Assembly: GCA_020073385.1 (NCBI GenBank)
Contig: JAIQFH010000045.1
Coordinates: forward strand, 1 to 64,000
Reading direction: 5' to 3'
From: Terriglobia bacterium
GTDB lineage: Bacteria; Acidobacteriota; Terriglobia; Terriglobales; Acidobacteriaceae
Length of the DNA: 64,000 nucleotides
In this document: positions 55,986 to 64,000 of the stretch, in pieces
Position numbering within the stretch: position 1 is the first letter of the stretch
Layout: every line of letters starts with the position of its first letter
Made by a program: the position numbers and the translations under genes
Notes under the pieces: generated by a model
The model's database searches: none
Told to the model about the DNA's origin: nothing
The model's input: the letters and a program-made list of their open reading frames with translations, nothing else

Positions 55986-56525
55986 TTATTTCGCTCCCGT
56001 CTTTCCGACTTTCTTCTTCAGGCGCTCGCCCACGTAGCGCACGCCCTTGTTCTTGTACGGATCGGGCGGACGCAGCGATCGCATTTCAGCGGCAACCTGG
56101 CCGACTTTCTGCCGGTCGATTCCCGTCAGCGTGATGCGCGTCTGCTTCGGATCGACTGCAGCATCCACACCCGTCGGCAGCGGATACTCGATGGGATGCG
56201 AGTATCCCAGGTTGAACACGACCATGGCCTTGCCCTTCATCTCGGCGCGATAGCCGATGCCGACGATTTCCAGTTCGCGCGTCCAACCTTTGGTCACGCC
56301 CTCAACGGCGTTGTTGACCAGTGCCCGCGCCAGTCCATGCACCGCCGACTGCGAATCGTTCTCGCGAATCGCGACGATGTGTCCGTCCTTCTGCTCAACC
56401 TTGATGCCGGCCGGCAGCGGAGTGTCCACTTTGCCCTTCGGTCCCTGCACCAGGACCGTATTACCTTCCACTTTGACCGTGACGCCCTTGGGAATCGCGA
56501 TCGGCTTTTTTCCAATTCGTGACAT
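55986..56525 (-). CDS. rplF: Ribosomal protein uL6
   Basis: A 179-residue L6 with two similar domains. [20 protein letters not shown] starts the first; the C-terminal [26 protein letters not shown] is the conserved rRNA contact. Lies between rpsH and rplR. Confidence 0.97.
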   Translation of the reverse strand: MSRIGKKPIAIPKGVTVKVEGNTVLVQGPKGKVDTPLPAGIKVEQKDGHIVAIRENDSQSAVHGLARALVNNAVEGVTKGWTRELEIVGIGYRAEMKGKAMVVFNLGYSHPIEYPLPTGVDAAVDPKQTRITLTGIDRQKVGQVAAEMRSLRPPDPYKNKGVRYVGERLKKKVGKTGAK

Positions 56526-56528
56526 AAG

Positions 56529-56667
56529 AGCTTCTAGCTTCTAGCTCCTAGCTTCTAGCTAGGCCGCTTTGGTTTCAGTTCGGCACTGGCCGAATCTGTT
56601 TCAAGCAAATCAGACTTGCTGCATCGCCGCTTTAGCTATTAGCTAGAAGCTAGTAGCTAGAAGCTGC
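56529..56667. repeat. Long 7-nt array hairpin between rpsH and rplF
   Basis: Left arm: AGCTTCT twice, AGCTCCT, AGCTTCT (56529-56558). Right arm: CTATTAG, CTAGAAG, CTAGTAG, CTAGAAG, CTG (about 56635-56667). The 75-base middle contains a further imperfect pairing (GGCCGCTTTGG, TTCGGCACTGGCCGAA). Confidence 0.88.
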
Positions 56668-56669
56668 CT

Positions 56670-57068
56670 TTAGTAAATCTCGCACAGCAACTCGCCGCCT
56701 ACGCCTTCTTTACGGGCCTGGCGGCCGGTCATTACGCCCCGCGGGGTTGTCAGGATGTTGATTCCCATCCCACCCAGCACGCGTGGAATTTCAGTGCGCC
56801 GCACGTAGACACGGCATCCGGGGCGGGAGACACGCTCCGCCTTCGAGATGGCCGCCTCGTTGTTGGCGCCATACTTCAGGTATACCCGGATAATCTTGTG
56901 GCCCTCTTCTTCCGTCGCTTTGAAATTGGAGATGTAGCCTTCCTCTTTCAAAATGCGGGCAATCTCCAGCTTCAACCGCGAAGCCGGGATATCCACCTTC
57001 TGATGCCGGGCCTGGAGTGCGTTCCGCACTCTCGTCAACATGTCTGCGACCGGATCGGTCAACCTCAT
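56670..57068 (-). CDS. rpsH: Ribosomal protein uS8
   Basis: A 132-residue S8: DPVADMLTRVRNALQARHQKVDIPASRLKLEIARILKEEGYI at the start and GINILTTPRGVMTGRQARKEGVGGELLCEIY at the end. It binds 16S rRNA early and in E. coli also regulates the spc operon; no such site was identified here. Confidence 0.97.
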   Translation of the reverse strand: MRLTDPVADMLTRVRNALQARHQKVDIPASRLKLEIARILKEEGYISNFKATEEEGHKIIRVYLKYGANNEAAISKAERVSRPGCRVYVRRTEIPRVLGGMGINILTTPRGVMTGRQARKEGVGGELLCEIY

Positions 57069-57138
57069 CGTCTGCTTCTCCTTAAACCACCCGTTCGCTC
57101 CGCGTCCAGCGGAGAACCTGCAGCGGCTTGTTCATCAC

Positions 57139-57206
57139 TCGTTCGCCGTTCGTCATTTGTCGTTGGCTTACTCACTGGTCGTTGCGAACGACCAACCACC
57201 AGCAAC
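57139..57206. repeat. 7-nt array hairpin, TCGTTCG family, between rpsN and rpsH
   Basis: Left units: TCGTTCG, CCGTTCG, TCATTTG, TCGTTGG. Right side: GAACGAC, CAACCAC, CAGCAAC. The arms are complementary in type (GTCGTTC, GTGGTTG). Confidence 0.75.
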
Positions 57207-57216
57207 CATCGACGTT

Positions 57217-57504
57217 TTACCAGGAAGACTTCGAAACCCCTGGAATCTCCCCGCGCAGCGCCAATTGCCGGAAGCACAAGCGGCAGATGCCGAACTTCCG
57301 CAGAAAACCTCGCGGCCGTCCGCAAAACTTGCAGCGGTGATGCCGGCGCGTGGTAAAAATCCTGCCGTTCTTACAGCGGCACGCTTTGCCGTCGACCGCA
57401 GCCTTGCCGTTGCAGACAGGGCACGGCTTATCCGGCCTCTTCGCATCTTCCGCGCGCTGGTGCAGCCCAACGCCGTCCTTGACTCGCTTTGCTGTCGTTG
57501 CCAT
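57217..57504 (-). CDS. rpsN: Ribosomal protein uS14 (zinc type) with an extra cysteine-rich N-terminus
   Basis: The C-terminal 45 residues are a standard type Z S14: [20 protein letters not shown] gives the zinc site (Cys58, 61, 74, 77) and [17 protein letters not shown] the end. The protein is 95 residues instead of 61. The extra N-terminal half holds [17 protein letters not shown] (Cys28, 31, 42, 44), which resembles a second zinc knuckle of the DnaJ type. The start is supported by AAGGA five bases upstream and there is no internal ATG or GTG that would give the short form. Confidence 0.93.
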   Translation of the reverse strand: MATTAKRVKDGVGLHQRAEDAKRPDKPCPVCNGKAAVDGKACRCKNGRIFTTRRHHRCKFCGRPRGFLRKFGICRLCFRQLALRGEIPGVSKSSW

Positions 57505-57515
57505 TAAGTTCCTTC

Positions 57516-57548
57516 TTTGAAACCTCGAAACTCTGAAACTTTGAAACC
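57516..57548. repeat. 8-nt array between rplE and rpsN
   Basis: Four units: TTTGAAAC, CTCGAAAC, TCTGAAAC, TTTGAAAC. The same unit family occurs at 11213, 11929 and 12393. No inverted arm is present here. Confidence 0.85.
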
Positions 57549-57561
57549 TTGTTCTGTCAGC

Positions 57562-58182
57562 CTACGCCCGGAACGGCATTCCCATGTGCTTCAGCAACGA
57601 CCGTGCCTGATTGTCATTCGCCGCCGTGGTCACGATGGTGACGTTCATGCCCTTCAGTTTGTCGACCTTCTCGTAAGAGATCTCCGGAAAGATCAACTGG
57701 TCATGCAAGCCGATCGTGTAGTTCCCGCGCCCATCGAAGGACTTCGAGGAAACTCCGCGAAAGTCACGCACGCGCGGCAGGACAATATTCACCAGCCGGT
57801 CGAAGAACTCGTACATGCGGTCCCCGCGCAGCGTCACCATTGCTCCGATCGACTGTCCCTGGCGAACCTTGAACGCCGCGATCGACTTCTTGGCGCGAGT
57901 TACCACTGGCTTTTGCCCTGTGATCTGGCCCAGTTCGTTCACCGCCGGATCGAGCACCTTGGCGTTCTGCGTCGCCTCGCCTACGCCCATGTTGACGACG
58001 ATCTTGTGCAGCCGGGGAACCGCCATCGGGTTCTTCAGTTCAAGTTCCTTCAACAAAGCGGGAGCCACTTCCTTCTCGAATCTCGCGCGTAGCCGTGGTT
58101 TCTCCTTCGCGCTATGCCGCGCCTGCTCCGGAGCCTTTGATTCCTGCGCCGATTCCTTCTGACCTTTTTTCTCTTTTGCCAT
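57562..58182 (-). CDS. rplE: Ribosomal protein uL5
   Basis: A 206-residue L5 with a basic N-terminal extension of about 28 residues ([18 protein letters not shown]...). The conserved core has [57 protein letters not shown] and [15 protein letters not shown]. It binds 5S rRNA and the P-site tRNA. Confidence 0.97.
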   Translation of the reverse strand: MAKEKKGQKESAQESKAPEQARHSAKEKPRLRARFEKEVAPALLKELELKNPMAVPRLHKIVVNMGVGEATQNAKVLDPAVNELGQITGQKPVVTRAKKSIAAFKVRQGQSIGAMVTLRGDRMYEFFDRLVNIVLPRVRDFRGVSSKSFDGRGNYTIGLHDQLIFPEISYEKVDKLKGMNVTIVTTAANDNQARSLLKHMGMPFRA

Positions 58183-58217
58183 TTCGTTTCAACTTCCTCT
58201 CACGGTTTCGGATTGCC

Positions 58218-58333
58218 AGCTTCTAGCTCTTAGCTTTCCTCTGACGTCTACCGGTTCGTGAGACTAAACTTTCTGACTCTGATGTCTGCATCGACGCCAC
58301 AAGCTAAGAGCTAATGGCTGAAAGCTGACGGCT
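58218..58333. repeat. 7-nt array hairpin between rplX and rplE
   Basis: Left arm: AGCTTCT, AGCTCTT, AGCTTTC. Right arm: AAGCTAA, GAGCTAA, TGGCTGA, AAGCTGA, CGGCT. The last unit overlaps the stop codon of rplX (CTA on the plus strand, 58332-58334). Confidence 0.85.
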
Positions 58334-58673
58334 ATTTGTCTAACGTCGTATTGCACTTCTTGCACACACGGACCTTCCGATCGCCGCGCACTTCGTGTCC
58401 AATCCGGACCGGTCCGCACGTCGGACAAACCAGTTGCACATTCGAGATCGCAATCCGGCTCTCCTGCTCGGCGATGCCGCCCTTGATGTTGCGCTGCGGA
58501 TTCGGGCGCACGTGTTTTTTCACCATCATCACGTGCTCCACCAGAATTTTGGCGTCATTGGGAAACACGCGCAACACGCGTCCTTCCTTACCCTTGTCGC
58601 GACCGGTGATCACCTTTACGGTGTCGTTCCGCCGCAGATCCACTCGCTTATTTTCGGTGCTTACTGTTCTCAT
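58332..58673 (-). CDS. rplX: Ribosomal protein uL24
   Basis: About 113 residues from the ATG at 58673, which has AGGGA just upstream; an earlier in-frame start at 58727 would overlap rplN. KOW motif: DTVKVITGRDKGKEGRVLRVFPNDAKILVEHVMMVKKH. The C-terminus has a zinc-ribbon pair (CPTCG, CKKC), common in this family. Confidence 0.96.
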   Translation of the reverse strand: MRTVSTENKRVDLRRNDTVKVITGRDKGKEGRVLRVFPNDAKILVEHVMMVKKHVRPNPQRNIKGGIAEQESRIAISNVQLVCPTCGPVRIGHEVRGDRKVRVCKKCNTTLDK

Positions 58674-58698
58674 AAATTCCCTGAAACCGTGAAACCTG

Positions 58699-59070
58699 CT
58701 AGATGACTTCTGGAGCCAAAGACACAATCTTCAAAAACTTCTTCTCGCGTAACTCACGCGCAACCGGACCGAACACGCGCGTCCCGACTGGTTCGCCCGC
58801 TTCGTTGATCAGCACCGCGGCATTCTGGTCGAAACGGATATAGGTTCCATCGCGCCGCCTGTGCTCTTTACGCGTACGCACGATGACGGCCTTCACCACC
58901 TTGCCCTTCTGCACTTGGCCCTCGGGCGCCGACTCTTTGACCGCCGCAGTGATTATGTCGCCGAGCCCGGCATTCAATCCCGTCGATCCGCCGAGCGGCA
59001 GAATCATCTGCAGCTTGCGTGCGCCGGAATTATCGGCGACCTCCAGCATCGATCTCATCATCACAGCCAT
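58699..59070 (-). CDS. rplN: Ribosomal protein uL14
   Basis: A 123-residue L14: [67 protein letters not shown]. Length and motifs are standard. It lies between rpsQ and rplX. Confidence 0.97.
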   Translation of the reverse strand: MAVMMRSMLEVADNSGARKLQMILPLGGSTGLNAGLGDIITAAVKESAPEGQVQKGKVVKAVIVRTRKEHRRRDGTYIRFDQNAAVLINEAGEPVGTRVFGPVARELREKKFLKIVSLAPEVI

Positions 59071-59127
59071 GGCGTAATCTCCTGATCCCTCAACCTTCCC
59101 AGCGGTGAACTACGCCGGGAACACGCT

Positions 59128-59436
59128 TTAACTCGCTGCATCCACCACTGCCGCTTCCGGCAGCAGCGCAGCTTTGCGCACGATGTCTTTCAGCTTCCAC
59201 CGCTTCAGCTTCGACAACGGGCGCGTCTCTTCGATGCGCACCACATCGCCGACGTGCGCCTGGTTCGTCTCATCGTGCGCGTAGAACTTCTTGTGCCGCG
59301 CAATCACGCGCCCATAGAAGGGATGCGCCTTTTTCCGCGTCACCAGCACAACGATCGTCTTGTGCATCTTGTTCGAGACGACCTCGCCCACCACTTCTTT
59401 GCGGCGGCCCTGCGCCTTCTGTGTCGTTTCCACCAT
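59128..59436 (-). CDS. rpsQ: Ribosomal protein uS17
   Basis: A 102-residue S17: RRKEVVGEVVSNKMHKTIVVLVTRKKAHPFYGRVIARHKKFYAHDETNQAHVGDVVRIEETRPLSKLKRWKL. A C-terminal extension of about 15 residues exceeds the usual 84-90. Its first base overlaps the rpmC stop region. Confidence 0.97.
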   Translation of the reverse strand: MVETTQKAQGRRKEVVGEVVSNKMHKTIVVLVTRKKAHPFYGRVIARHKKFYAHDETNQAHVGDVVRIEETRPLSKLKRWKLKDIVRKAALLPEAAVVDAAS

Positions 59437-59645
59437 TATTTCTTCTCCGTAGCAGCCGAGCGGTTACGCTCTCCCACGATCGTCTTCACCCGCGCAATGT
59501 CCTTGCGCAAGCCGCGAATCTTCTTCAAGCTTTCGGTCTGTCCCATGTTCATCTGGAACTTCAGCTTGAAGAGCTGATCGGCGAGATCCCGCTCCTGGTG
59601 GCTCAGCTCAGCGTCGGTTAGGTTTCTGATTTTGTCTACCTTCAT
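59436..59645 (-). CDS. rpmC: Ribosomal protein uL29
   Basis: A 69-residue two-helix protein: IRNLTDAELSHQERDLADQLFKLKFQMNMGQTESLKKIRGLRKDIARVKTIVGERNR. It lies at the tunnel exit. It overlaps rpsQ by one base. Confidence 0.96.
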   Translation of the reverse strand: MKVDKIRNLTDAELSHQERDLADQLFKLKFQMNMGQTESLKKIRGLRKDIARVKTIVGERNRSAATEKK

Positions 59646-59650
59646 AAATT

Positions 59651-59722
59651 CGCTCTCAGCTTTCAGCTCTCAGCTTGCACCGTCGCCCTTACTGATAGCT
59701 GACGGCTGAAAGCCGATGGCTG
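59651..59722. repeat. 7-nt array hairpin between rplP and rpmC
   Basis: Left arm: heptamers of the form CTCTCAG, CTTTCAG, CTCTCAG. Right arm: CTGATAG, CTGACGG, CTGAAAG, CCGATGG, CTG. Loop of about 18 bases. The right arm is nearly the same as that of the array at 62743. Confidence 0.9.
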
Positions 59723-59727
59723 CTTTT

Positions 59728-60144
<417 letters not shown>

Positions 60145-60150
60145 AAAATC

Positions 60151-60230
60151 AGCTCTTAGCCCTTAGCTTTTTAGCCAAACCGCTTCGACTCTCTTACTTC
60201 TGAAAACTGACTTCTTACTTCTGACTTCCT
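60151..60230. repeat. 7-nt array between rpsC and rplP
   Basis: AGCTCTT, AGCCCTT and AGCTTTT come first (60151-60171). A second word family follows: TTACTTCTGAAAACTGACTTC then TTACTTCTGACTTCC (60194-60230), a direct repeat next to the rpsC stop codon. Confidence 0.75.
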
Positions 60231-60901
60231 TAAAATCCACCTACGGCCGCCGGCTGTGCTTCCCGTTTCTTCTGCTGCAGGATCTCGCCCTTGTACACCC
60301 AGCATTTCACGCCGATCACACCATACGTCGTGCGCGCCTCGCTGAAGCCGAAATCGATGTCGGCACGCAGCGTGTGCAACGGCAGCCGCCCCTGCAGATA
60401 CCACTCCGACCGCGCGATTTCGTTTCCATTCAAACGGCCACTGACGCGAACCTTGATTCCTTTGCATCCGAAGCGCAGCGCCGAATCGACTGCCTTGCGC
60501 ATGGCGCGCCGGAAACCCACGCGCTTTTCCAGTTGTAGAGCGATCGACTCCGACACCAGCTGCGCGTCGAGTTCAGGCTTGTGCACTTCCTGGATGTCGA
60601 CAAAAATATCCTTGCCGCCAGTGCGCTTCTGCAGTTCCGCCTTCAGCTTGTCGATTTCCGCACCCTTGCGGCCGATAATGATTCCAGGCCGCGCCGTCTT
60701 GATAATGATGCGCAGCTTGTTGCCCGGACGCTCGATCTCAATTGCGCTGACGCCCGCCGACTTGAGCTTCTCCTTCAGCTCATTCTTCAGCTTCACGTCC
60801 TCGTGCAACTGCTTGTCGTAGTCCCGCTCGGCAAACCAGCGCGACTTCCACGGCTTCGTGAATCCAAGCCGAAAACCATAAGGATGGACTTTTTGTCCCA
60901 T
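60230..60901 (-). CDS. rpsC: Ribosomal protein uS3
   Basis: A 223-residue S3 from the ATG at 60901 ([23 protein letters not shown]), supported by AGGAG five bases upstream. KH domain: [27 protein letters not shown]-terminal domain [38 protein letters not shown]. It helps unwind mRNA at the entry channel. Confidence 0.97.
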   Translation of the reverse strand: MGQKVHPYGFRLGFTKPWKSRWFAERDYDKQLHEDVKLKNELKEKLKSAGVSAIEIERPGNKLRIIIKTARPGIIIGRKGAEIDKLKAELQKRTGGKDIFVDIQEVHKPELDAQLVSESIALQLEKRVGFRRAMRKAVDSALRFGCKGIKVRVSGRLNGNEIARSEWYLQGRLPLHTLRADIDFGFSEARTTYGVIGVKCWVYKGEILQQKKREAQPAAVGGF

Positions 60902-60935
60902 TGCTTCTCCTAATCCCAACCAGACTGCTCAAAAT

Positions 60936-61403
60936 CTATTTCGCGGCCGCTTTCTTTTTGCCAGCCGATTTTGCAGAGGGGGCCCGCCGCCGCGCCTTGG
61001 CCGGAGCCGCCGGAGCCGATTCTTCACCGACCACGGTCGCGACTTGCCCGTTTTTTCCGCGCTCCGCCAGGATCAGCTCGATATGCGCAATGCGCCGCTG
61101 ATACCGGTACGCGCGTCCCTGGGGCGCCGGACGAATCCGCTTCATGCGCGGGCCGTCGTTCGCTACGGCGCTCTTCACATACAGGTTGTCGATTTCGACA
61201 TCCAGCCCCTTCTCGGTCGCCAGAAAGTTCGCATTGTCGAGCGCCGACTGCAGCAGCTTGCCGACGTGCTCGGCGACGCGCTTCTTGGTGAACATCAGGG
61301 TATTGCGCGCCTCTTCCACGCGGCGACCCTTAATCAGATCCAGGACCAGCCGCGCCTTCTGTGGCGAAACCCGCAGGTATTTTTTTTCTGCTCGAAATTC
61401 CAT
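60936..61403 (-). CDS. rplV: Ribosomal protein uL22
   Basis: The conserved 115 residues (YLRVSPQKARLVLDLIKGRRVEEARNTL; NDGPRMKRIRPAPQGRAYRYQRRIAHIELIL) are followed by a tail of about 40 residues rich in Ala, Lys and Pro (155 in total). The loop reaches into the exit tunnel. Confidence 0.97.
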   Translation of the reverse strand: MEFRAEKKYLRVSPQKARLVLDLIKGRRVEEARNTLMFTKKRVAEHVGKLLQSALDNANFLATEKGLDVEIDNLYVKSAVANDGPRMKRIRPAPQGRAYRYQRRIAHIELILAERGKNGQVATVVGEESAPAAPAKARRRAPSAKSAGKKKAAAK

Positions 61404-61412
61404 AGTCTTTGT

Positions 61413-61477
61413 CTCAGCTTTTCACTCTTAGCTGCTAGCTCTTAGCTGAAGGCTAAAAAGCTAATGGCTAATGGCTG
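61413..61477. repeat. 7-nt array hairpin between rpsS and rplV
   Basis: Left: TCAGCTTTTCACTCTTAGCT then GCTAGCTCTTAGCTGAAG. Right: GCTAAAA, AGCTAAT, GGCTAAT, GGCTGG. The arms are complementary in type. Confidence 0.8.
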
Positions 61478-61480
61478 GTC

Positions 61481-61846
61481 TTATGCCTTCGGCGCCGCGG
61501 GTGCTGATCCGCCCGCCGGCGCTGAAGGAGCAATCGCTCCCGGACCACCTGGAATACCCGCCGGTTTCGCCGCCACTTCCGTCGCCGCCTTCATCGAGTG
61601 TCCCTTGAAGGTGCGCGTGAAGCTGAACTCACCCAGTTTGTGTCCCACCATGTTCTCGGTCACATACACCGGAATGAATTTTTTTCCGTTGTGCACCGCG
61701 ATGGTGTGTCCCACCATTTCCGGCACCACGGTCGACCGCCGCGACCAGGTGCGCAGCACTTTCTTCTCGTTGCGCGAATTCATCTGCTCCACCCGCGTCT
61801 GCAGGTAGCCATCGACGAATGCGCCTTTTTTCGTTGAACGCGCCAT
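61481..61846 (-). CDS. rpsS: Ribosomal protein uS19
   Basis: The conserved core ([69 protein letters not shown]) is followed by an unusual tail of about 30 Ala, Pro and Gly residues (121 in total, 92 usual). It is in the 30S head next to S13. Confidence 0.96.
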   Translation of the reverse strand: MARSTKKGAFVDGYLQTRVEQMNSRNEKKVLRTWSRRSTVVPEMVGHTIAVHNGKKFIPVYVTENMVGHKLGEFSFTRTFKGHSMKAATEVAAKPAGIPGGPGAIAPSAPAGGSAPAAPKA

Positions 61847-61852
61847 AAATTC

Positions 61853-61891
61853 AGCTCTCAGCTTTCAGCCGTCAGCTTTCAGCCAACAGCT
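61853..61891. repeat. 7-nt array between rplB and rpsS
   Basis: Five heptamers AGCTCTC, AGCTTTC, AGCCGTC, AGCTTTC, AGCCAAC plus AGCT. Only one arm is present. Confidence 0.88.
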
Positions 61892-61913
61892 ATAAAATCC
61901 TTGTCCTTCCGGT

Positions 61914-62738
61914 TTACTTACTTCTCCGGCTCACGATGAACTTATCGGTCCGCTTGTTGTTCCGCGTCTTATAGCCGCGCGTCGGCTGGCCCCACGGCGT
62001 TACCGGGTGCCGCCCACCGGAAGTCTTGCCTTCACCGCCGCCATGCGGATGGTCCACCGGGTTCATCGATACGCCGCGGTTATGCGGACGCTTGCCCAGC
62101 CAGCGCGACCGTCCGGCCTTACCGATGGTCACGTTTTCATGATCGATGTTGCCAACCTGGCCGATCGTCGCCATGCAATCTTGTGACACCTTGCGCGTTT
62201 CGCCCGAAGGCAATTTCACCAGCGCGTACTCTTCTTCCTTGGCAACAAGCTGCGCCGATCCACCTGCCGACCGCACCATCTGCGCACCCTTCCCGGGCTT
62301 CAGTTCCAGGTTATGGATCACCGTACCTGGCGGGATGTTTCGCAGCGGCAGCGCGTTGCCGACAAGAATGTCAGCATCGGGACCGCTTACAACTTTCTGT
62401 CCAACCTTCAACCCATCCGGCTGGAGGATGTAGCGCTTCTCGCCATCGGCATACGCCAGCAGCGCAATGCGCGAAGAACGATTCGGATCGTACTCGATCG
62501 TCGTGACTGTGGCCGGAATCCCGGTTTTGTCGCGCTTGAAGTCGATGATGCGCAGCTTCCGCTTGTGGCCGCCACCGATAAACCGCATCGTGGTGTCGCC
62601 CGAGTTGCGCCGCCCGCCGGTGCGCTGCTTGGGCTCGACCAGCGGCTTGTGCGGATGCTTCGTCGTGATGTCGTCGTTGACGAGCGTGGTGCGATACCGC
62701 AGCGTCTGCGTCGTCGGTCTGTAAGTCTTAATCGGCAT
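61914..62738 (-). CDS. rplB: Ribosomal protein uL2
   Basis: A 274-residue L2: [20 protein letters not shown] at the start, [35 protein letters not shown], and the peptidyl-transferase-proximal [35 protein letters not shown]. Standard length. Confidence 0.98.
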   Translation of the reverse strand: MPIKTYRPTTQTLRYRTTLVNDDITTKHPHKPLVEPKQRTGGRRNSGDTTMRFIGGGHKRKLRIIDFKRDKTGIPATVTTIEYDPNRSSRIALLAYADGEKRYILQPDGLKVGQKVVSGPDADILVGNALPLRNIPPGTVIHNLELKPGKGAQMVRSAGGSAQLVAKEEEYALVKLPSGETRKVSQDCMATIGQVGNIDHENVTIGKAGRSRWLGKRPHNRGVSMNPVDHPHGGGEGKTSGGRHPVTPWGQPTRGYKTRNNKRTDKFIVSRRSK

Positions 62739-62742
62739 AGAA

Positions 62743-62823
62743 AGCTCTCAGCTCTTAGCTGTCAGCTCTCAGCTTCTCCGCCGCCGCATTTACTGATAGC
62801 TGACGGCTGAAAGCTGATAGCTG
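62743..62823. repeat. 7-nt array hairpin between rplW and rplB
   Basis: Left arm: AGCTCTC, AGCTCTT, AGCTGTC, AGCTCTC, AGCTTCT. Right arm: CTGATAG, CTGACGG, CTGAAAG, CTGATAG, CTG. A 15-base C-rich loop separates them. The arms pair in register. Confidence 0.92.
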
Positions 62824-62826
62824 TTT

Positions 62827-63120
62827 TTACAAATTCTGCGCGTACTCCGGCATCTTCTCGCCGCTACGCAAACGCACATACGCCTTCTTCCAATCCGGAC
62901 GGTAGCCTGCGAACTTTCCGCGACGCCGTTCTTTTCCCGGATAGGTGGCCGTGCGCACCGAATGCACTTTCACTTTGAAAATCGACTGCACCGCTTCCTT
63001 GATCTCCGTCTTGGTCGCCTTGGGAGCCACCTGGAACACCAGCGTGTTCTGGTTCTCCTTAATCGCGAGGCCCTTCTCGGTAATCACCGGACGGCGAATG
63101 ATCTGGTATGCGCTCTTCAT
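62827..63120 (-). CDS. rplW: Ribosomal protein uL23
   Basis: A 97-residue L23: SAYQIIRRPVITEKGLAIKENQNTLVFQVAPKATKTEIKEAVQSIFKVKVHSVRT and GKERRRGKFAGYRPDWKKAYVRL. It forms the docking site for trigger factor and SRP at the tunnel exit. Its ATG directly follows the rplD stop codon. Confidence 0.97.
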   Translation of the reverse strand: MKSAYQIIRRPVITEKGLAIKENQNTLVFQVAPKATKTEIKEAVQSIFKVKVHSVRTATYPGKERRRGKFAGYRPDWKKAYVRLRSGEKMPEYAQNL

Positions 63121-63861
63121 TTACGCCACCTCCGCCGCTTTTTCATTGCGCTGCCGGCGGCGTCGCTCTTTGACCGGCTTCTTCGACGCTTCATCTTCGC
63201 CGCTGCCCGCCTTGCGGTGCTTTTTCGAAACCGAATTCTGCAGCGAAACCTGCAGCTTTTCGATCGCCGGATGCGAGAAGATCACGCGATCATGCTTCAG
63301 CAGGTGATACGGATGCACTTCATTCCCGCGCACCAGTTCGAGCCCGTCGATATTGCGCGCGCTCAATTCCAGGTTGCGGTTGTCGTGCTTCGCCGCCTCG
63401 ACCACCAGCACCGTCTTGTCTACCTTCAAAGCGTCGAGCGCTTTCTGGAATTCCTTGGTCTTCGGTTCCTTCAGGTCGAAGGCGTTGACCACGATCAATT
63501 TGCCGTCGGCAAACTTCGCTGCCAGCGCCGACCGCAAGGCCCCGAGTAATTTCTTCTTCGGGAACGCGTAGTCGTAAGACCGCGGCACCGGACCATGCAC
63601 CGTGTAACCATGCCGCCATAGTGGCGAACGGATCGATCCAATGCGGGCCCGCCCTGTCCCCTTCTGTTTCCACAGCTTTTTGCCCGAACCGGAAACTTCC
63701 CAGCGGCCCTTGGTCTTGTGCGTTCCGGCACGCTGCCCGGCGCGGTAGTGTTTCACCGCTTCCCAGAGCAGATCTTCATTCACCGCGCCGAAGATCTCAT
63801 CGGCGAGGTCGAATGTTCCAACCTTCTCGCCGCTCAAATTGTGAATATCAATCGTTGCCAT
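63121..63861 (-). CDS. rplD: Ribosomal protein uL4
   Basis: About 246 residues from the ATG at 63861; a start at 63882 would add seven. Conserved: GRWEVSGSGKKLWKQKGTGRARIGSIRSPLWRHG and FPKKKLLGALRSALAAKFADG. A C-terminal extension of about 40 residues is Lys/Arg/Glu-rich. In E. coli L4 also controls the S10 operon leader, which is outside this window. Confidence 0.97.
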   Translation of the reverse strand: MATIDIHNLSGEKVGTFDLADEIFGAVNEDLLWEAVKHYRAGQRAGTHKTKGRWEVSGSGKKLWKQKGTGRARIGSIRSPLWRHGYTVHGPVPRSYDYAFPKKKLLGALRSALAAKFADGKLIVVNAFDLKEPKTKEFQKALDALKVDKTVLVVEAAKHDNRNLELSARNIDGLELVRGNEVHPYHLLKHDRVIFSHPAIEKLQVSLQNSVSKKHRKAGSGEDEASKKPVKERRRRQRNEKAAEVA

Positions 63862-63874
63862 CGTATTTGCATTT

Positions 63875-63902
63875 CTGATCACTGGCCGCTGGCCACTGAT
63901 CC
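63875..63902. repeat. 4 x 7-nt array between rplC and rplD
   Basis: CTGATCA, CTGGCCG, CTGGCCA and CTGATCC in tandem. Because the words are themselves complementary (GATCA/TGATC, TGGCC/GGCCA), the 28 bases fold back on themselves with one mismatch. Confidence 0.85.
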
Positions 63903-63907
63903 CTTGT

Positions 63908-64000
63908 TTATGCTTTCTTCGCCGCTCTCTTCGCAGCCTTCAACGGATCGACCGTAGCCGCGCCCGCGAATCCACGACGCTCTCTAGGCGGCTTCTTCGC
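63908..64000 (-). CDS. rplC: Ribosomal protein uL3, C-terminal end only
   Basis: The last 30 codons of a gene run off the window edge: a basic Ala/Lys/Arg-rich tail ending PLKAAKRAAKKA, then TAA. It lies immediately upstream of rplD, where rplC is expected in the S10 operon, and Lys/Ala-rich tails are common to other ribosomal proteins here. The conserved L3 core is outside the window, so the call rests on position. Confidence 0.75.
   Translation of the reverse strand, partial: AKKPPRERRGFAGAATVDPLKAAKRAAKKA

Overview
The window looks like chromosomal DNA of an acidobacterium (class Terriglobia, Koribacter-like). This rests on gene style: Pkn-type kinases fused to TPR or TolB-like propellers, an acidobacterial-type Ig-like fragment, korDABC, BlaI/M56 pairs and an OPT transporter, all in GC-rich DNA. 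No 16S rRNA, tRNA or CRISPR array was seen, so the assignment is an inference.

Layout. 1-3.6 kb: an ISL3-family insertion sequence cut by the window edge, small orphan genes and a decayed secreted-protein fragment. 3.6-21 kb: mostly single housekeeping or accessory genes (S9 peptidase, GIY-YIG protein, yggS, OPT transporter, comF, HNH, four-helix-bundle protein, MFS/SpeE-like fusion, LolA-like exported protein, yggU, POT transporter, GYD protein, AlkD, M24 peptidase). 21-26 kb: a tandem GNAT protein, an orphan HisKA-like mini-protein and the operon korD-korA-korB-korC for a ferredoxin-dependent 2-oxoacid oxidoreductase, with a perfect CRP/FNR-family half-site pair upstream. 26-30 kb: a Ser/Thr kinase-TPR gene broken by a one-base frameshift in an A6 run, and a GT39/ArnT-like glycosyltransferase. 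30-37 kb (minus strand): rimP-nusA-infB-DUF503-rbfA-nrnA, a translation/transcription maturation operon. 37.6-47 kb: guaB, vanZ-like, blaI plus an M56 metallopeptidase with a heptad-repeat tail, an MFS transporter, a membrane-anchored protein and a kinase/propeller receptor. 47-64 kb (minus strand): the S10-spc-alpha ribosomal superoperon from the end of rplC to rplQ, including secY, adk, map, infA and rpoA, closed by a clear intrinsic terminator.

The most unusual feature is not a gene. Most gaps between genes of the ribosomal superoperon, and several elsewhere, are filled by short arrays of degenerate 7-nt units (8-nt in one family). The units run tandemly and are usually followed by a second arm that is their reverse complement, so each gap encodes a long hairpin. 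Each locus uses its own sequence word, yet the 7-nt period and the inverted layout are constant. Several arrays touch or supply the stop codon of the neighbouring gene. Separate dispersed palindromes (about 120-bp elements ending in TTGTCATCCTGAGC, and a double hairpin with core GGACAGCC) recur in the accessory part.
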